From NCBI GenBank assembly GCA_023525715.1, contig CM042010.1, forward strand, positions 69,156,894 to 69,220,893: DNA of 64,000 bases, given 5' to 3'. The notes beneath the pieces were generated by a model, which made no database searches, had not been told where the DNA came from, and was given only the letters and a program-made list of their open reading frames with translations. Every line of letters starts with the position of its first letter. Positions within the stretch are counted from its first letter, which is position 1. Positions 36,700 to 49,135 of this stretch are shown piece after piece. The position numbers and the translations under genes were made by a program. Source of the stretch: Cichorium intybus. Its lineage: Eukaryota; Streptophyta; Magnoliopsida; Asterales; Asteraceae.

Positions 36700-37160
36700 A
36701 GATCTGATAGATGGTTACTGTTGGTTAGGGATGAAGTTGGATTAGCAAGTTGCATAAGGATCTACAAAAGAACCAAGATTACTTTAAGATGAAGTTGCAT
36801 AAGGATCTGATAGAAGGTTACTGTTGGTTAGGGATGAAGTTGCATAAGGATCTACAAAAGAACCAAGATCTACAGAAGAACCCAAATTCCAGTTCTGATT
36901 ACTTGAAGATTACTTTTAGAGCCAAGTTTCTACAGATGCAAGGAAAGCTTCCATTAATGAAGATGGCAGGCATGGCTTCAAGGATGCTCAATGGGGTGGT
37001 GAAGCTGTCCAAACAATTCTTTGGGGAATCGGTTGTCTCTGCAGTTGTAGAGCTCAATGATGTCTCATGGCCAGCAAAAGGAAGGAGGGATTTGTTGATG
37101 GTATTTAAGAATTTGAGACAGTCAGATACAAATGACTGGGTGAAACAAAGTCGCTGCTAG
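36700..37160 (+). CDS. Unrecognised 136-codon ORF with an N-terminal repeat
   Basis: ATG at 36750, stop at 37158. The first 45 codons contain a direct repeat (LHKDL, KNQD, EGYCWLG blocks) caused by a tandem DNA duplication of about 110 bp that begins upstream near 36700. The rest (MAGMASRMLNGVVKLSKQFFGESVVSAVVELNDVSWPAKG...) has balanced composition and no stop. I do not recognise it. It could be a captured host exon, since a possible 5' splice site (AATAG then GTATGTTATTTC) lies at about 37248, or a chance ORF in a repeat. Confidence 0.3.
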
Positions 37161-38470
37161 TAGAAGAGGGTATTTAAAAACTTGAGAAGTTGAGACAGTC
37201 AAATACAAATTAACGGGATTTGTTTAAGGTATTCTAGGAACGTATCTCAATAGGTATGTTATTTCTTCTCTAATTCTCTCAATCTATTAGGTTACACATA
37301 TGGAATCCATGTAGTTGATTATTGGCTTACTATTAGAAATCATATTTCATCATATTATTTTTCATCTTGTGGAATCGCAAGCTGAATCTCTTGTTAATCT
37401 CAACAAGACATTGGAGAGACATAAATGCTCAGTGGTTAGGTTCAAATAGAATAGTTTGGATTCAAATGGAAATGAATTAGTTTGTTTTAAATTGTTTACA
37501 TGAAGATGGATGATGGTGGTCGGAGGTAGCCTGATGATCTAAATGCTCTGTGGTTGGAATCAAATGGAAAGGAATTCACTAAATATTTAGTAATAATAAT
37601 AATAATAATAATAAATTTAATATTAAATAAAAAATATACCTAAAAAAGCCACCTGTAAATGCCACATGGACAAATGTTGGTGACTCAAATGTGATGTGGC
37701 ATGCCAAGTAAGCATGGTAACTTGATGACCTTTTCGTTTGTAACATAAGGGCTTAATTGACACCAATTTTACAACTTTAATGACGTATTACGTAAAACAA
37801 AAGTTCAGTGACCAAATCGGGAAAAATCGAAACTTGATTGTGCTACAGTGACAATAAGCCTTACATTTCAGCATTCTTATATTTTTGTCCATTTTGACAA
37901 CTAAGTTTAATAACATTTTATTTTACACCTTGATTATATTTAGGTATTAAAATTTTATTATTTTTTGATTAGTAAATCTATTTAATTAAATATATAAAAT
38001 AGAATTGAACATATCTTATACAAAGTATATTATTCAAAAATAAATTTCAATGTTTTCAAAATGATATACACACCAAAGGTTAGAATTGCATTAACATACT
38101 ATTTTATTATCTTTATTTTTTTAATATCAATATCAAATAATATTAGTTTTTGAAAATATGATCTATACTTATAAATGAAAATTTATGTGAAGGCACTTTA
38201 AATAACGTATATGAAGATAAATATAACTTAGTTAATTTTAAGAAAAAGCTTTAAAAAATATTAACCATTAGAAAGAGTTTATGACACTAGGTACTTTGAT
38301 AAAAAAATGTGAGTAAAAATTTTATATAACAAAATAATAAGTTTTTAAAAGATTAGTCATTAGAGATAGAGGTGCATATAAGCCGGTTTTAACTGGTCTC
38401 GGTTTTTTCCCGAACCGGTTTTCCAATAACCGGTTTCGGTTTACACCGGATCGTTTTAGCTGGTTTTTTT
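37161..38470. other. Non-coding stretch with SSR and possible DNA-transposon remnants
   Basis: A (TAA)n run lies at 37591-37613. 37640-37870 contains GGGCTTAATTGACACC...AGTGACCAAATCGGG...GTGACAATAAGCC, a style of sequence found near ends of plant Mutator-like elements, but no duplication was verified. 37870-38360 is AT-rich without features. 38369-38460 starts GAGGTGCATATAAGCCGG and is full of AACCGG/CCGGTT words like hAT-type miniature elements, apparently cut by the LTR of D. Confidence 0.35.
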
Positions 38471-38780
38471 TGTTAGCCCTGTATTCAATCAAACACGATA
38501 TAAATCAATGATTACTCAATTGGTGCAGAAACCTAATGAGTAACAATCAAAAAAATAAACAAGAACAAGATGAATTAAGAGAATCAAATGATCATATGCA
38601 CTCGTTGTTATTAATGAACAACCGGTACAATGATCACACATACTAACACATGAAACGTGTTCTACCCTTGATCCCCCTCACGAATTTAACCAACAACCCC
38701 AAACATAAAATATAGCCCAAATACCCAACATACCTATAAGAACAATAACTAAAGCATAAACCAAAAAATAGGGCCCAACA
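38471..38780 (-). repeat. 3' LTR of element D
   Basis: On the minus strand it begins TGTTGGGCCCTATTTTTTGG (38780) and ends AGGGCTAACA (38471), 310 bp. The purine tract AAACCAAGGGGGAGAT lies at 38781-38796. It is shorter than the LTRs of A, B, M and E and lacks their TTTCGGT block. Confidence 0.82.
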
Positions 38781-38811
38781 ATCTCCCCCTTGGTTTATTG
38801 CTTTCTGGTCT

Positions 38812-41380
38812 TTATGAAATATCTAGGTCTAGAAGATGAATATCTACATTTCCCAAAGCTCCTGCCCAATAGCCCTTCTCAACAATTTTAGCAGTTGTTC
38901 CAGTGAACGGTTTAGCTGCGACTTCAAACAATGAATTCTCAACTACTATTTGTGAACTTGCAAGCCTCTGGATATCTCGTTCACCAAACTTCAGCAAGTC
39001 TCAATGATGAACCAGACGAATCTGATTGTCTTTCAGCTTAATTACAGCAGTATGAGACGACGGATCAAACGCCCGAAACTCCATGCTATCAAGAGAGCCT
39101 TCAGGAAGAGGTTTGGAGATGGGAATGGTCTTGAGCTTATCAGTAGCAGGCCACATGACAGTCTTTCACCGTTTACCTGTATAAGTGTCTCCGACCCTCT
39201 TAGCTCTCTTGGTGAAAGATTTGGCAGTCGGCATGTCCTTGAAGTTGCACTTGACCTGATCTTCAAGAAACCTTTTGAACATCCAGGCCTGATTTTCACC
39301 AGATGGATTGTAAAATAGAGCTCGAGAAAGTTCTATTAGATCAACTCTCGTCCAGGAAGTGAACTTGTTAGGCTTCGCGTAGTATTCCCTTCGATCACTT
39401 TTCCTCTTTACAAACCACAAGTTCTCTCAGCTTCAAAACCCTACTTTAATGTCTAAACGATCCCCATATTTGTCACAAAACCGTTTCAGCACATTAGAAA
39501 TAAACACTTCTGGTTCATTGACTGAAACAGCGTGTTGATCAGAGTTTATCCTTATCAGTGTGTCACCCCTTTTAGGTTTTTTGAGGTCCTTTTTCTTCTA
39601 TTTTTCTCTCCTTTCTTCAGCAGTGAGGGAATCAGAAGAGATGTACTGGGCTAAGGTTTCATTAGGAGCAGGAGTAATGGTTCTTGAACCAGTAGCAGCG
39701 GCAGCATTACCTCTATTTCCTTCAGCGTCTTGAGAAAACAAATCATCACCAAACTTATGAGCCAAACGTTCCTTCAAATCAAAATGCACTGCTGACAGAC
39801 CACCCAGGTTCGCTTGGAGCTCATAAATCTTCTTGTCTTTTGTAGAGTTTTCCTTCTCTAATTCATCAACTATGATGTCTAACTTTCCTATCATCAGGTC
39901 TTTTTTCTGCAGCGTCATGTTCCAACTTAAAAACACAATTTTGTAGTAAGACCACATCAACAAAGTTAGATTCGGGCATTTTGCCTTTGCCCTTGGAGAT
40001 ATCAGCTTGAGGTGGGATAGAGGAACTTCCACCAGCTTGAAACTCAGTGGTTGGCACCACTTCTTCTTCAAAGGGTCTTTCCCTTTCAAGAATAGGGATT
40101 TAAGTGTGAAGTCCATGGAATTGAACTCAAAAACTGGGCTGTGAACTTCTGGGATAATTGGGCTTGGTTCATCGTGGACAATAGGGTTTGGTTCAGCTGG
40201 TGTGGGCGTAGGAGTTGGAGTATCTTTGGTTTTTTCTAGAGAATACACTCCCGGCCTTGGGTCTAAACGTCTTCGTTTTCTTTGAATGAGAGTAGGAGCG
40301 GATTCTTCCTGTTCACTTTCAGCAGCATGCTCAGTAGTAGCAGCAACAACTGGTTGAGGAGGAATCAACACAGTTTGCTGTGGAGTTTCAGTTTATGTTT
40401 CAGTCTCATCCTGCGGATGGCCAAACACGCTTGCCATGAGGTCTTTAAGCTCTATTTCAGGGAGCTCGGTATCTTGATTTTCTTCAGTAGACAGATCTTC
40501 ATCATCGTCAATGTCTATAGTCTCTTCAAATGCAAACACAAGCTTGGCTTTAGCTCTTTGCACTTCTATTTTCGACACAGAGGCTTCTGGGTTCTCTTCT
40601 TTGTCGACAAACTTCCCGAATTTCACTAGTTTCTTCCGTCCTTGGTACGAAGATTTGCCTTTCCTAACTTGCTTCATGAGGCTGAATATGTTAGGACCCA
40701 AGGTTTTGAGATCAAGAGTGTTTGCTGTCTTCTCTAGCTAAGGATATTTGTCATTGAGAATCATTTGCAGAAATCGAGGGTACATCAGAAACAAATATTT
40801 CTTCTTTTGCTGTAGATTGCTCTGCATCTCCTCAAACATGTACTTTGAGTAGTTGTAGTCCCAATCCATATCCAATGAAACAATGGCAGAGGTAGCGATC
40901 TGGCTTATCTTATCTGACCCCCCCTTCTTCTATATACACAGTTGACAAACGTATGTGCAAGGAATTTCCAAAATGGTGGAAGCATCTTTTTCAAAGTGGG
41001 AGGATATTTTCCCTAATATCACATCTCAGCTAGACCCGCCTTCACCTTTTCAGCAGGATAATCAGTTGTCCGGGTGCATCACCAAATTCCAGCACCTCCC
41101 GGATGATTTGCTCAGAAACAACAACCTTTACACCTTGCACAGTTGATTCGATAGTAACGGCATCTTCATTCTGCTTGTAAACTGCAACACCTTTCCAGAA
41201 CTCATTGATGAGGTCCAAACATATAACTGCACTGGCGCGTAAGGCATGAGAAATGCGACACTGGTTGAGTCCGTTGATCATAGATTGGAAGTCTTTGTGC
41301 GCGACTGGTCGATCCAACAGAAAGCCTGCAATGTTGTGGGAATCCACGTACTTCAGGTAAGGGTCTCAGCAGCCATTGTT
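38812..41380 (-). pseudogene. env-like third ORF of element D
   Basis: Blocks on the minus strand, in order: VDSHNIAGFLLDRP...CRISHALRASAVICLDLINEFWKG...EQIIREVLEFGD (41347-41042); a degraded middle with FLMYPRFLQMILNDKYP; LGPNIFSLMKQVRKGKSSYQGRKKL (40701-40393); a low-complexity Pro/Thr/Glu linker; ISKGKGKMPESNFVDVVLLQN; a coiled coil (IVDELEKENSTKDKKIYELQANLGGL); and a C-terminal part ending before the purine tract (TAG-side stop at 38812). Most blocks share one frame, broken by a TAA at 40393, two roughly compensating frameshifts near 40085 and 39905, and further breaks near 41040. I know this domain set from Asteraceae retroelement proteins. Its function is unknown and an envelope role is unproven; no membrane segment is obvious. 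Confidence 0.7.
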
Positions 41381-41971
41381 CATATTTCTGCAATTGAAGA
41401 GCCTCGTAAAGAATTTGCCATTTGAGTGAACACCATTATTCTCTTACCCGCAACGGACACATACTCTCCTATCATGTGCAAGGAGCAACCATTATCAACA
41501 AACCGCAGTCTGATCATAATCCTCCATGGCCACTCCTACACACGATGCAGGATTAGTTCCTTTTTGGAACCTAGTCCATTTTGTAACTGGGTTTGCCATT
41601 GCTGTCTGTGCCTTTTACTTGCTCCCACGCCATGTCCTGTTTATCAAAGAAAGAATTTGAAGAATTAACAAAACATTTAGATGATTTAGAACTACTCCCT
41701 TTGGGAACCCATTGGTAATTTGGTCTGTATTTCTTCTTGGTTGACCGAATGGGTGTTTCAATGCTTGATTTGGAAGTAGCGTTGCCCTTTGATTTAGGCC
41801 TATACTGCCAGTGGAAACTGGATGACGATCCTCGAGATGACATTGATTTCACTAAAATTTTTGGCAGAACCATCTCTTGGATTAATCCTTCTGTCCCTTT
41901 GCGCCTGACTCTTTGCTTTGGCGACGTTCAGGTCACCATCCCTTGAGCGAGATCTTGATATATTCCTTTTG
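41381..41971 (-). pseudogene. gag: gag C-terminus and protease scrap of D
   Basis: The minus strand reads SRSRSRDGDLNVAKAKSQAQ, SSRGSSSSFHWQYRPKSKG, NYQWVPKGSSSKSS, YKMDWVPKRN and stop near 41570. Then comes a protease motif V-D-N-G-C-S-L-H-M (41480-41520) with Asn in place of Ser after the catalytic Asp, and YVSVAG. The env-like ORF follows within about 60 bp. This is the same order as in M and E, with another tail attached. Confidence 0.78.
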
Positions 41972-41976
41972 ATGGA

Positions 41977-42422
41977 TGTTGGGCCATAATTATGATTGGT
42001 TTAAGTTTTGCATTTAATCGGACCAAATTCAAGAGTTTTTTTGGCTAAAACGAAGAATTTATTGGACTGCAGGGTGATTTTAGTCTTGACTGGCATGACC
42101 GAAATCCCCATGGATTTTGATTGGGCCTCTCACAATTTCGGCGGGCTTTGGTGTAGATGGGCTTAGGTCATGGGTTTAGTATAAATAGCATTTTCCTTGT
42201 CATTTGTAATGGTTGGTCGAAATTGGGAGCTTAAGAGAGATAAAGAATTATTGTTCCTTCGATCATCAAGAACCTTATATACCCGTCTATTATTCTTAAT
42301 AGAGTGCATTGAATGTTTGTTGTAATTTCATTGTGTGTTTTGATTCATACTCGTTGGGATTCCGCACCCATCGAGTGTGTTTGATTGATACCAAGTAGAT
42401 CTACGATTGTTTGGGACTAATA
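41977..42422 (+). repeat. 5' LTR of element E
   Basis: It begins TGTTGGGCCATAATTATG and ends TTTGGGACTAATA (final CA now TA), 446 bp. TATAAATA at 42180-42187 is the likely TATA box. Compared with the 3' LTR it lacks about 25 bp in the TTTCGGT-rich part. Confidence 0.9.
42180..42187 (+). promoter_or_regulatory. TATA box of the E LTR
   Basis: TATAAATA is preserved in the 3' LTR at 50465-50472, in the same context (GGGTTTAG before, GCATTTTCC after). Confidence 0.65.
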
Positions 42423-42424
42423 AG

Positions 42425-42436
42425 TGGTATCAGAGC
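42425..42436 (+). other. Primer-binding site (initiator tRNA-Met) of E
   Basis: TGGTATCAGAGC follows the LTR after two bases. Confidence 0.9.
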
Positions 42437-43070
42437 CTTAAAATCTCATTTTTGGGTGTTTTGGTATCAATTTTTTGAAACATTTGCTTGGATCTGGACG
42501 ATTTTGAGCGTTTTTGGACCGATTTGATCGATTTTGGGTGTTTTTGTTCGAAGTGTTCTTCGTGTTCTTGGCACCTTCAAGTGAAAAATCATTAAAAACG
42601 GAGTTTTTGATCCTCAAAACTCGTTTTTCTGCAAAAAAAAAAAAACGGCATTTTTGGAGGCCTTTTGGAGGATTTCGGCCAGATCCAGAGGATTTCAGTC
42701 ACGCTCCTGAGGATTTCGGTGGCGGCGAATATTACCAAGATTTCGGTTAGGGTTTTCCTGGTTTTCGGTCCATTAAAGAGGATTTCGGACAGCCCAATTA
42801 AGGATTTCGGTGCAGCTAGGGTTTGTGGAGGTTTTCGGTCAACTCTTGTGATTTCGGTAGAAATCCTGGTTTTCGTCCTGGGGATTTCGATCAGGATTTC
42901 GGCCAAAGGTCAGGAACCTAGGATTTCGGTCTACAGTCATTTCAGTCAAAAAGGGGGTCAAAAAATTCGACTGGACTGTGTCAAATTTTGGTTTTTTGGC
43001 GAAAATGTTTTGGGTTTTCGATTAACATTTTGGCATTTGAAGGCTTTTTCAGTCCACTTGAACATCTAAA
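42437..43070 (+). repeat. Leader of E with dense GATTTCGGT words
   Basis: GATTTCGGT, GTTTTCGGT and GATTTCGAT variants recur about fifteen times between 42670 and 42950. No convincing frame is seen. Confidence 0.65.
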
Positions 43071-44489
43071 ATGGCAACAAAAGACGCTTCAGAAGTTGCT
43101 TGTTCTTCTCAATCATGTGTTGATATAATTGCCAAACTTCGTGAACACAACGATAATTTAGTTAGAAAAATGTTTGAAATGAAAAACCTTGTTTATAATA
43201 CAGAAAAGAAAGTAAAACCCTTACAAGAAGCATTGGAAGCCAAAAAGAATGATTTTAGTAAATTGTATGAGGAATGCACTAAGAAAACTTATCATCACAA
43301 ATTTGCTAATGAATAAGTTGTCAGATTGACTGCTGAGCTTGATTCCTTGAAGGCAAAACTTCAAAAATCTGAATTTATATTCAAAAAGTTCGAAGGGTCA
43401 AGCATGATAGTCAATCTGGGGTACAAAAGTGTTCCACCTCCTTTCAACAACTTAAATGGGATGACAACCAAGGTCTGGGGTACAAAGGTTTTCCACCTCC
43501 TTTCAACAACATTTTTACCCCACCCCTTTAAACCGAAGAGTCATAGGAATGTTATCTTTCCAAGTTCATCCCAAAGGATCAATCTGGCACCGCTGACAAG
43601 GTTAAGGAGAAAATTGCTAATGTTTCTGTTCAGTGTGCAGATAAATTTGAGAAAGATGATGATGAGTCCAGTTCTAAAAAAGAAATCCTCAAACACCTCA
43701 TCTACAGTTACTTCTGATGACCATGTGGGCAAAAGCACTAAAGCTGTTGGCTATTCAAAGAAAAATAATGATACAGCTACAAGCTCAAATGTTCGGGCCT
43801 CTGGAAAATTCAAACCACAGAAGTTTGTGAAAGAAGGTGAACTTCCTGCTGGACAAAGACCGAGTCCCAGTAAATGTGGTTGTGCTTGTACTTGTGGCAA
43901 CTCCCTAAAAAATTCAAAAGGGCAAGGACCAAGTCACAATCTCATTTACTTGAAAAGACAAACGTGCTTCAATTGTGGGATTGCAGGTCACATCGCCAGG
44001 AATTGTCCTTATTGCCTATACATTCCCTACTATGCATAACACTGGCAAAATGTGCGAAAGGGAAGGTCTTCCAAAAGAAAGCCCTCAAGATCTCGTTCAA
44101 GAGATGGTGATTGGAATGAAGCAAAGGCCAAGAAGCAGGCCCCCAAGGACAACAAGACCGATTCTAGAGATGACTCTGCCAAATCGAAATCGGTAAGGTC
44201 AAGCTCATCTCAAGGATCATCCTCGAGTCCACACTGGCAACATAAGCACAAATCAATAGGGAGTTCTGCTTCAAACTCAAGCGTTGATACACCCATCCGG
44301 TTAAACAACAAAAGACCCAAACCAAACTACCGATGGGTACCAAAAGGCCTCGTTTCTAATTCATCACATAATCCTGCTAATTTTTCATTCTTATTTGATA
44401 AATAGGATATGTCATGGGAAAGAGTCAAGAGTGTTGATAGAGATGGTCGACCCAGTTTCAAGATGGACTGGGTTCCCAAGACTAACTAA
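43071..44489 (+). pseudogene. gag: gag of element E (C-terminal half only)
   Basis: ATG at 43071 opens MATKDASEVACSSQSCVD followed by a coiled coil (AKLREHNDNLVRKMFEMKN, KVKPLQEALEAKKNDF). The same frame later has the CCHC knuckle CFNCGIAGHIARNC (about 43966-44007), an SR-rich tail (KPSRSRSRDGDWNEAKAK) and DWVPKTN with TAA at 44487. Stops lie at 43314, 44037 and 44403. A 59-bp tandem duplication (GGGGTACAAA...CCACCTCCTTTCAACAAC, near 43417 and 43476) disrupts the middle and shifts the frame for about 100 codons. Confidence 0.87.
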
Positions 44490-44491
44490 TC

Positions 44492-44683
44492 ATGCATCTT
44501 GTGCTGGAGCAGCTATGGAGGAATATCATCAGACCTTGGTTTGTTGATAGTGGCTGTTCCAGGGACATAATTAGAGACATCTCTCAATTGTACAACACAC
44601 AAATCTTTAATGGAGAGTATGTGTTCATAGCGGGAAAGGTGAAAGGAAGGATCACGAGGTGTTCGTATCTAACGATTTGTTGA
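44492..44683 (+). pseudogene. pol: Protease start of element E, deletion junction
   Basis: NIIRPWFVDSGCSRDIIRDISQLYNTQ has the Asp-Ser-Gly protease core, followed by GEYVFIAGKVKGRITR. Homology then stops near 44660 and 3' noncoding sequence starts within about 40 bp. No integrase, RT or RNase H remains. Confidence 0.82.
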
Positions 44684-44689
44684 AAACTG

Positions 44690-46547
44690 AAAAGGTAACT
44701 TCGTCCTAAACTGTTTTGATTCGTTTTGATGACTAATAGTTCAATTTTTGTATATTTTTCTTTTTGTTTTCAGTTAAAATTTGTGCATTTTTGTTCATTC
44801 TCGTCTATGCACAAATTTAAGGGGAGAATTAAAAAAACAAAAAAAAATTAAAAATTCAAAAATACAAAAATATGTCTTTTACTTTTACGTCTTTAATTTT
44901 CAGAAAACTTAAAATCCAAAAATATGTTTTTCATTTTATGTCTTTCCTTTCAGAAAATTAAAAATTCAAAAAAAAATATTTCTTTTACATTTTTTACACG
45001 ATTGTCAATGTTCCTGATTAATACCAATCAGGAATACAGATCAAATATTTATGTCAAAGATGTGACTCACTATTACCGTGACTCGCTAAGACATTCTTTA
45101 CCACCTACCGACGACGCACCGAGTTATACCACTCACTGCTGAGGTAGCACTTAAGTGCTAATGATTCTTACTGTTACACCATAGTAAGTATGAAGCACTG
45201 ACAACCTTTCTTAACCAAATCTATAAGTATTTCTTTTGTAACATCAACTTCTAGACGCTTTGAGTAAAGCCACTCAGAGTCGAGAGTTAAAAAGTTTGTG
45301 TCGATGGTTAGATTGCATACCATAATCTATCACACGCACCAATCCATTCTCAACCACCTCTATCTTTTTGTTGCAAGTAATAGACGAATTATCACTTAAA
45401 ACCAAGTGGTGATGATATTTCGAAACTCTATGCCAGTGATCTCTGCTACAACACGAGTAGTAGATGTGAGGCATCAACAACCATTCTTACCTACAAAGCT
45501 TCTAATTCAAGAGTTGGATGACTTAGTGTAATAAACCATACACTGATGACAGTTCGAAAGTCTAGCCGATGGGTATGTCTAGTAACCAAGACATATTACA
45601 CGCTCATACCATTCTTGACCTAATCCGTCTTCTAAACAAGATGTTTGTGATTCAATGTGATTTTACCTCACTTTGATGAAACATTGAAACTCTGGGTCAG
45701 TGATCGTTGTTGTTAAACACAATAGTTGTGAGACCCCAACAACTTTACCAGGATTCAAATTGACACTAGGATGGTACACTCCGCAGAGTTTGGATACCAT
45801 TGAACGTCTCGCCAAGAGCCAAGTCAACTTGTTAACTTGTCAACTGCATTGATATCTTTGATCAAGGATATGCAGGGGCCAAAAATCAAAACGGCCAAGA
45901 GTAGTTCTCCGATACTTAAACAATCACAGTGCGTTCCTCCGGGTTCATACAGATACTGCGAGAAGTCTGGTCCTGAGCCAAGGCTGGGTCCTTGAACAAC
46001 TGTGGTGAGAGTGTTATAACTCTGTGACCCATAGGATTTTTGGTCATCATTACACACTGGTTATAGTCGAAGAAAATCCAGTGAAGTCTTTCTAGTGATG
46101 GAGCCAGAAGTGAAGTTTGAAGTTTCAACACAATCATTTCAACCCCAAAGAAGGTGAATCATAATTCCATGTGACAAGCTGTGTTGAATTCCTCCTCAAT
46201 CAGTTCGTTGCTATACTTTGCACCTTCAAGTACTCAAGAAGAAGACGTGAAGAGTCAGACTCCAGTCAAAGTCAAAGTCAAATCAAAAGCTGGATGTGTT
46301 GATTCAAGACCTATGCTGAAGCCCGTAACCAATGTGCGTTAAAATTCATACCTGAAGATAGTTCGATACCAAAGATGAAGTTGTCTCTACAACATGCTGA
46401 AAGCTATCAACATCTATACCCGTCACCTGCTAAGGGGGAGATTGTTATGCTAAAAGGGAGATTGTTGAAATGTTCTGTAGTGTATAACCGAATCAAGTTC
46501 AAGACAGAGCTCGAAGTTAAATGAAAGCATTAAACCAAGGGGGAGAT
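44690..46547 (+). repeat. 3' noncoding region of E with 130-140-bp degenerate tandem repeats
   Basis: An A/T-rich part (44700-45000) precedes the same degenerate array seen in M and B (about 45000-45740), then the conserved segment 45740-46080, a unique tail, and two purine tracts: AAGGGGGAGATTG near 46434, with a related AAAGGGAGATTG copy at 46455, and the functional AACCAAGGGGGAGATTG at 46532-46548. Confidence 0.75.
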
Positions 46548-46577
46548 TGTTGGGCCCTAATTATGATTGGTTTAAGC
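46548..46577 (+). repeat. 3' LTR of E, first piece
   Basis: TGTTGGGCCCTAATTATG through TTTAAGC. It continues at 50269 after element F and one copy of the TAAGC duplication. Confidence 0.88.
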
Positions 46578-47010
46578 TGTAAGAACCCAAAAATATGTAA
46601 TTTGGAAAGTAAGAAGTACATGAATAATTATTAACTAATTATTCATATTTTGAGAAAAGGGGTATTTTGGTAATTTTCCAATTACTAATATAAAATAAAA
46701 AATTTATATTTTCATTAAAGATGAAGCAAATTGACTATATTATAGTTAAAAGTACGAAGTATAAATAATAGAAAGATAAAAGTGAATGAAAAGTATAAAA
46801 TGACTGAAAAGGGTATTTTCGTCATTTTGAAGTACTAAATCTCATAATGAGGTTTTTATGTGTTGGTATATCATTAATATGTATACTAAGTTTATAAGAG
46901 GGGCAAAACTATAAAACTTAAGAGTTTCAAGAATTAAAGTTAGTTTTGTGCCTAATATGAAAAGTATGAAAGTTAAGGGACCAAATGGTCATTCCTTGAA
47001 AGTAGGGATG

Positions 47011-47018
47011 TATAAAAA
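47011..47018 (+). promoter_or_regulatory. TATA box of solo LTR F
   Basis: TATAAAAA precedes a C-rich segment (GGAGAACCCTCCCCTTTACTG), a plausible start region for the ancestral element. Confidence 0.55.
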
Positions 47019-49135
47019 GGAGAACCCTCCCCTTTACTGCCATATGTTGCATAAAATCAGATTGGGGAGGGACAGGAGACGATTTCTAAGGCCTTATTGA
47101 AGGGTTAAGCATGGTTATGAAGATTGAAGCATTAGTTGATGAATTCCTAGCTTAATTGAGGTATGATTTCATCTTTCTTGCTAGAAATCCCATTTAGGGT
47201 TCATGGCTGAAATTTCTAAGTTGATGAGGATTGATTCCTATGATTCCAAGTAGTTATATTATGTTTATAGTTACCTCTTGATCACTATCCAACATATGGA
47301 TAGCTTGAATTCACGATTTGGTGAAGTTGGTTCTTATGAACCCTAGAATTTGGGAGTTTATGATCAAAGTGTTAAATTGAATGTAATTAACTAGTTAGAA
47401 TGGGTTTAATGAGTGTATTAAACTGATTGTATAAGCTTGCATGTAATTCCGTCTAATTAAAGGAGTTTATGAATGAAATTGGAATTAGAAGGGTGGAATG
47501 GAATTTGGTGATTCCATGGATGAAACCCCATAAAGAATGGTTAGATAAGGTCTTGGAATGATTCCCTTGAGGATGACCAATGAATTAAGTGCTTAATGGG
47601 TTAAAGAATTACCTTAATTATATGCATGAAAAATGATAAGAAGTATATGAAATCGTAATTTCATAAAAATGAAAGGAAGAAAGTATTCTGACAGAATTTT
47701 TATGTCAACTTAAACTGTAAAACTGTACAAATCTACAAGGACAATATTGTGTGCCATACATGAAAAGAAACCTACAGATGTCTTGTTTCTAAATCAAAAA
47801 GCGGTGAGTCGTTTCGATTCTCCTAGGTGAGTTATGCCGTTTTTCGTACAGGGTATCCTGTTTCGGCAGATTCTGTCTCACTTGGGAATATGAATGTATA
47901 TGTTAATATAATGTTCAAAGAATTGAAATAAAATCATTCCTAGTATATAGGGATGTATTATGAGTAATTAGAAGTGCTAAAGAACAGGATGGAAGTCTAA
48001 ATGAACTAATGAAAGAAGTTTAGAAAGGTTATAATACGTGTGAAAACTGTTGTTGGTTTTATGATTGTACATTGAGTATAAAAGGTTATGGCTATGTAAT
48101 TTATAAAAGAAAGAAAATGTTATGGGAATTAAGAGTATGTAAAAGAGTTTATAAATATCACAAACATATTGTGATATGAATCTATTAAGATGTAGATTAA
48201 GAGGTCTTTAATTGCTATTAAGGCCTAGCTTGTATTAACTAGAATGTTAAATGAACTCCTTAGGTATTAAGGAGTAAAGTTGAAGGAAAAGAAAAGACAA
48301 CAGGAAGAAGTAATCCTTGTTAGACTTCTCTAACTAGCCAAGGTGAGTACATATAATTATGTATGTGTTCAATATGAAAAGATAAACATGTGTAATACTT
48401 ATATTATGTTGATAAGTATTACGTAGAACTAATGAAGTGGTGTTCCATTGAGGGCACCATACCATGAATGGTATAGGAACGATAAGAAAGATATAAGCAA
48501 TGGTATAAGAAATGGTATTTGGCTTATAGCCTTAACATACACCAGAGTAAAAATGTTAATGACATAAGTAACGTATGATATAGTAAAGAAATGATATGAA
48601 ATGTAATAAGTTAAATGGGGATGTAACTCTCCATATGTAATGAGTAATGACATAAAGTATGTACGTTGGTATATTACCTTAAAAGACAGTATGAATGATT
48701 TATAGGTAGAAATAAAAGTATTGGGAACATAACTCCCCGTCGTGAAACAATATATGATGAAACGATGTAATGGGGGAGACAACTCCTCATAATAGTTGTA
48801 TACTGGAATAGAGTAGTAGTGTTGTTTATAATCTATTAATATGTAGATGAGTTATTTGAGTAGTCTCTATACAATATTTAATTGAGTCTGTAAGGACAGT
48901 ACATCTATTATTATGGAATAGAATTCCTAAAATCATGGTACTGGGATGACCTGATTATGTTCATTCCTTCTTGGTGCAAGAAGTTTGAGAAATTATTAAA
49001 TTGTGATGTATAAGTTTTGAAATTGATAAAGTTTTAGTCAGTTATGTGAATAGTTTATATGGTTATTTGTATTGTTATGAGTTAAGGGGGAAACTGAAAT
49101 GAATAACCAAAAAGAAAGTAAAAAGTAATGTAGAC

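Noticed and set aside
48429..48782. 117-codon minus-strand ORF in solo LTR F
   Set aside because: Hydrophobic low-complexity content, no recognisable domain, and it lies antisense within a non-coding LTR.
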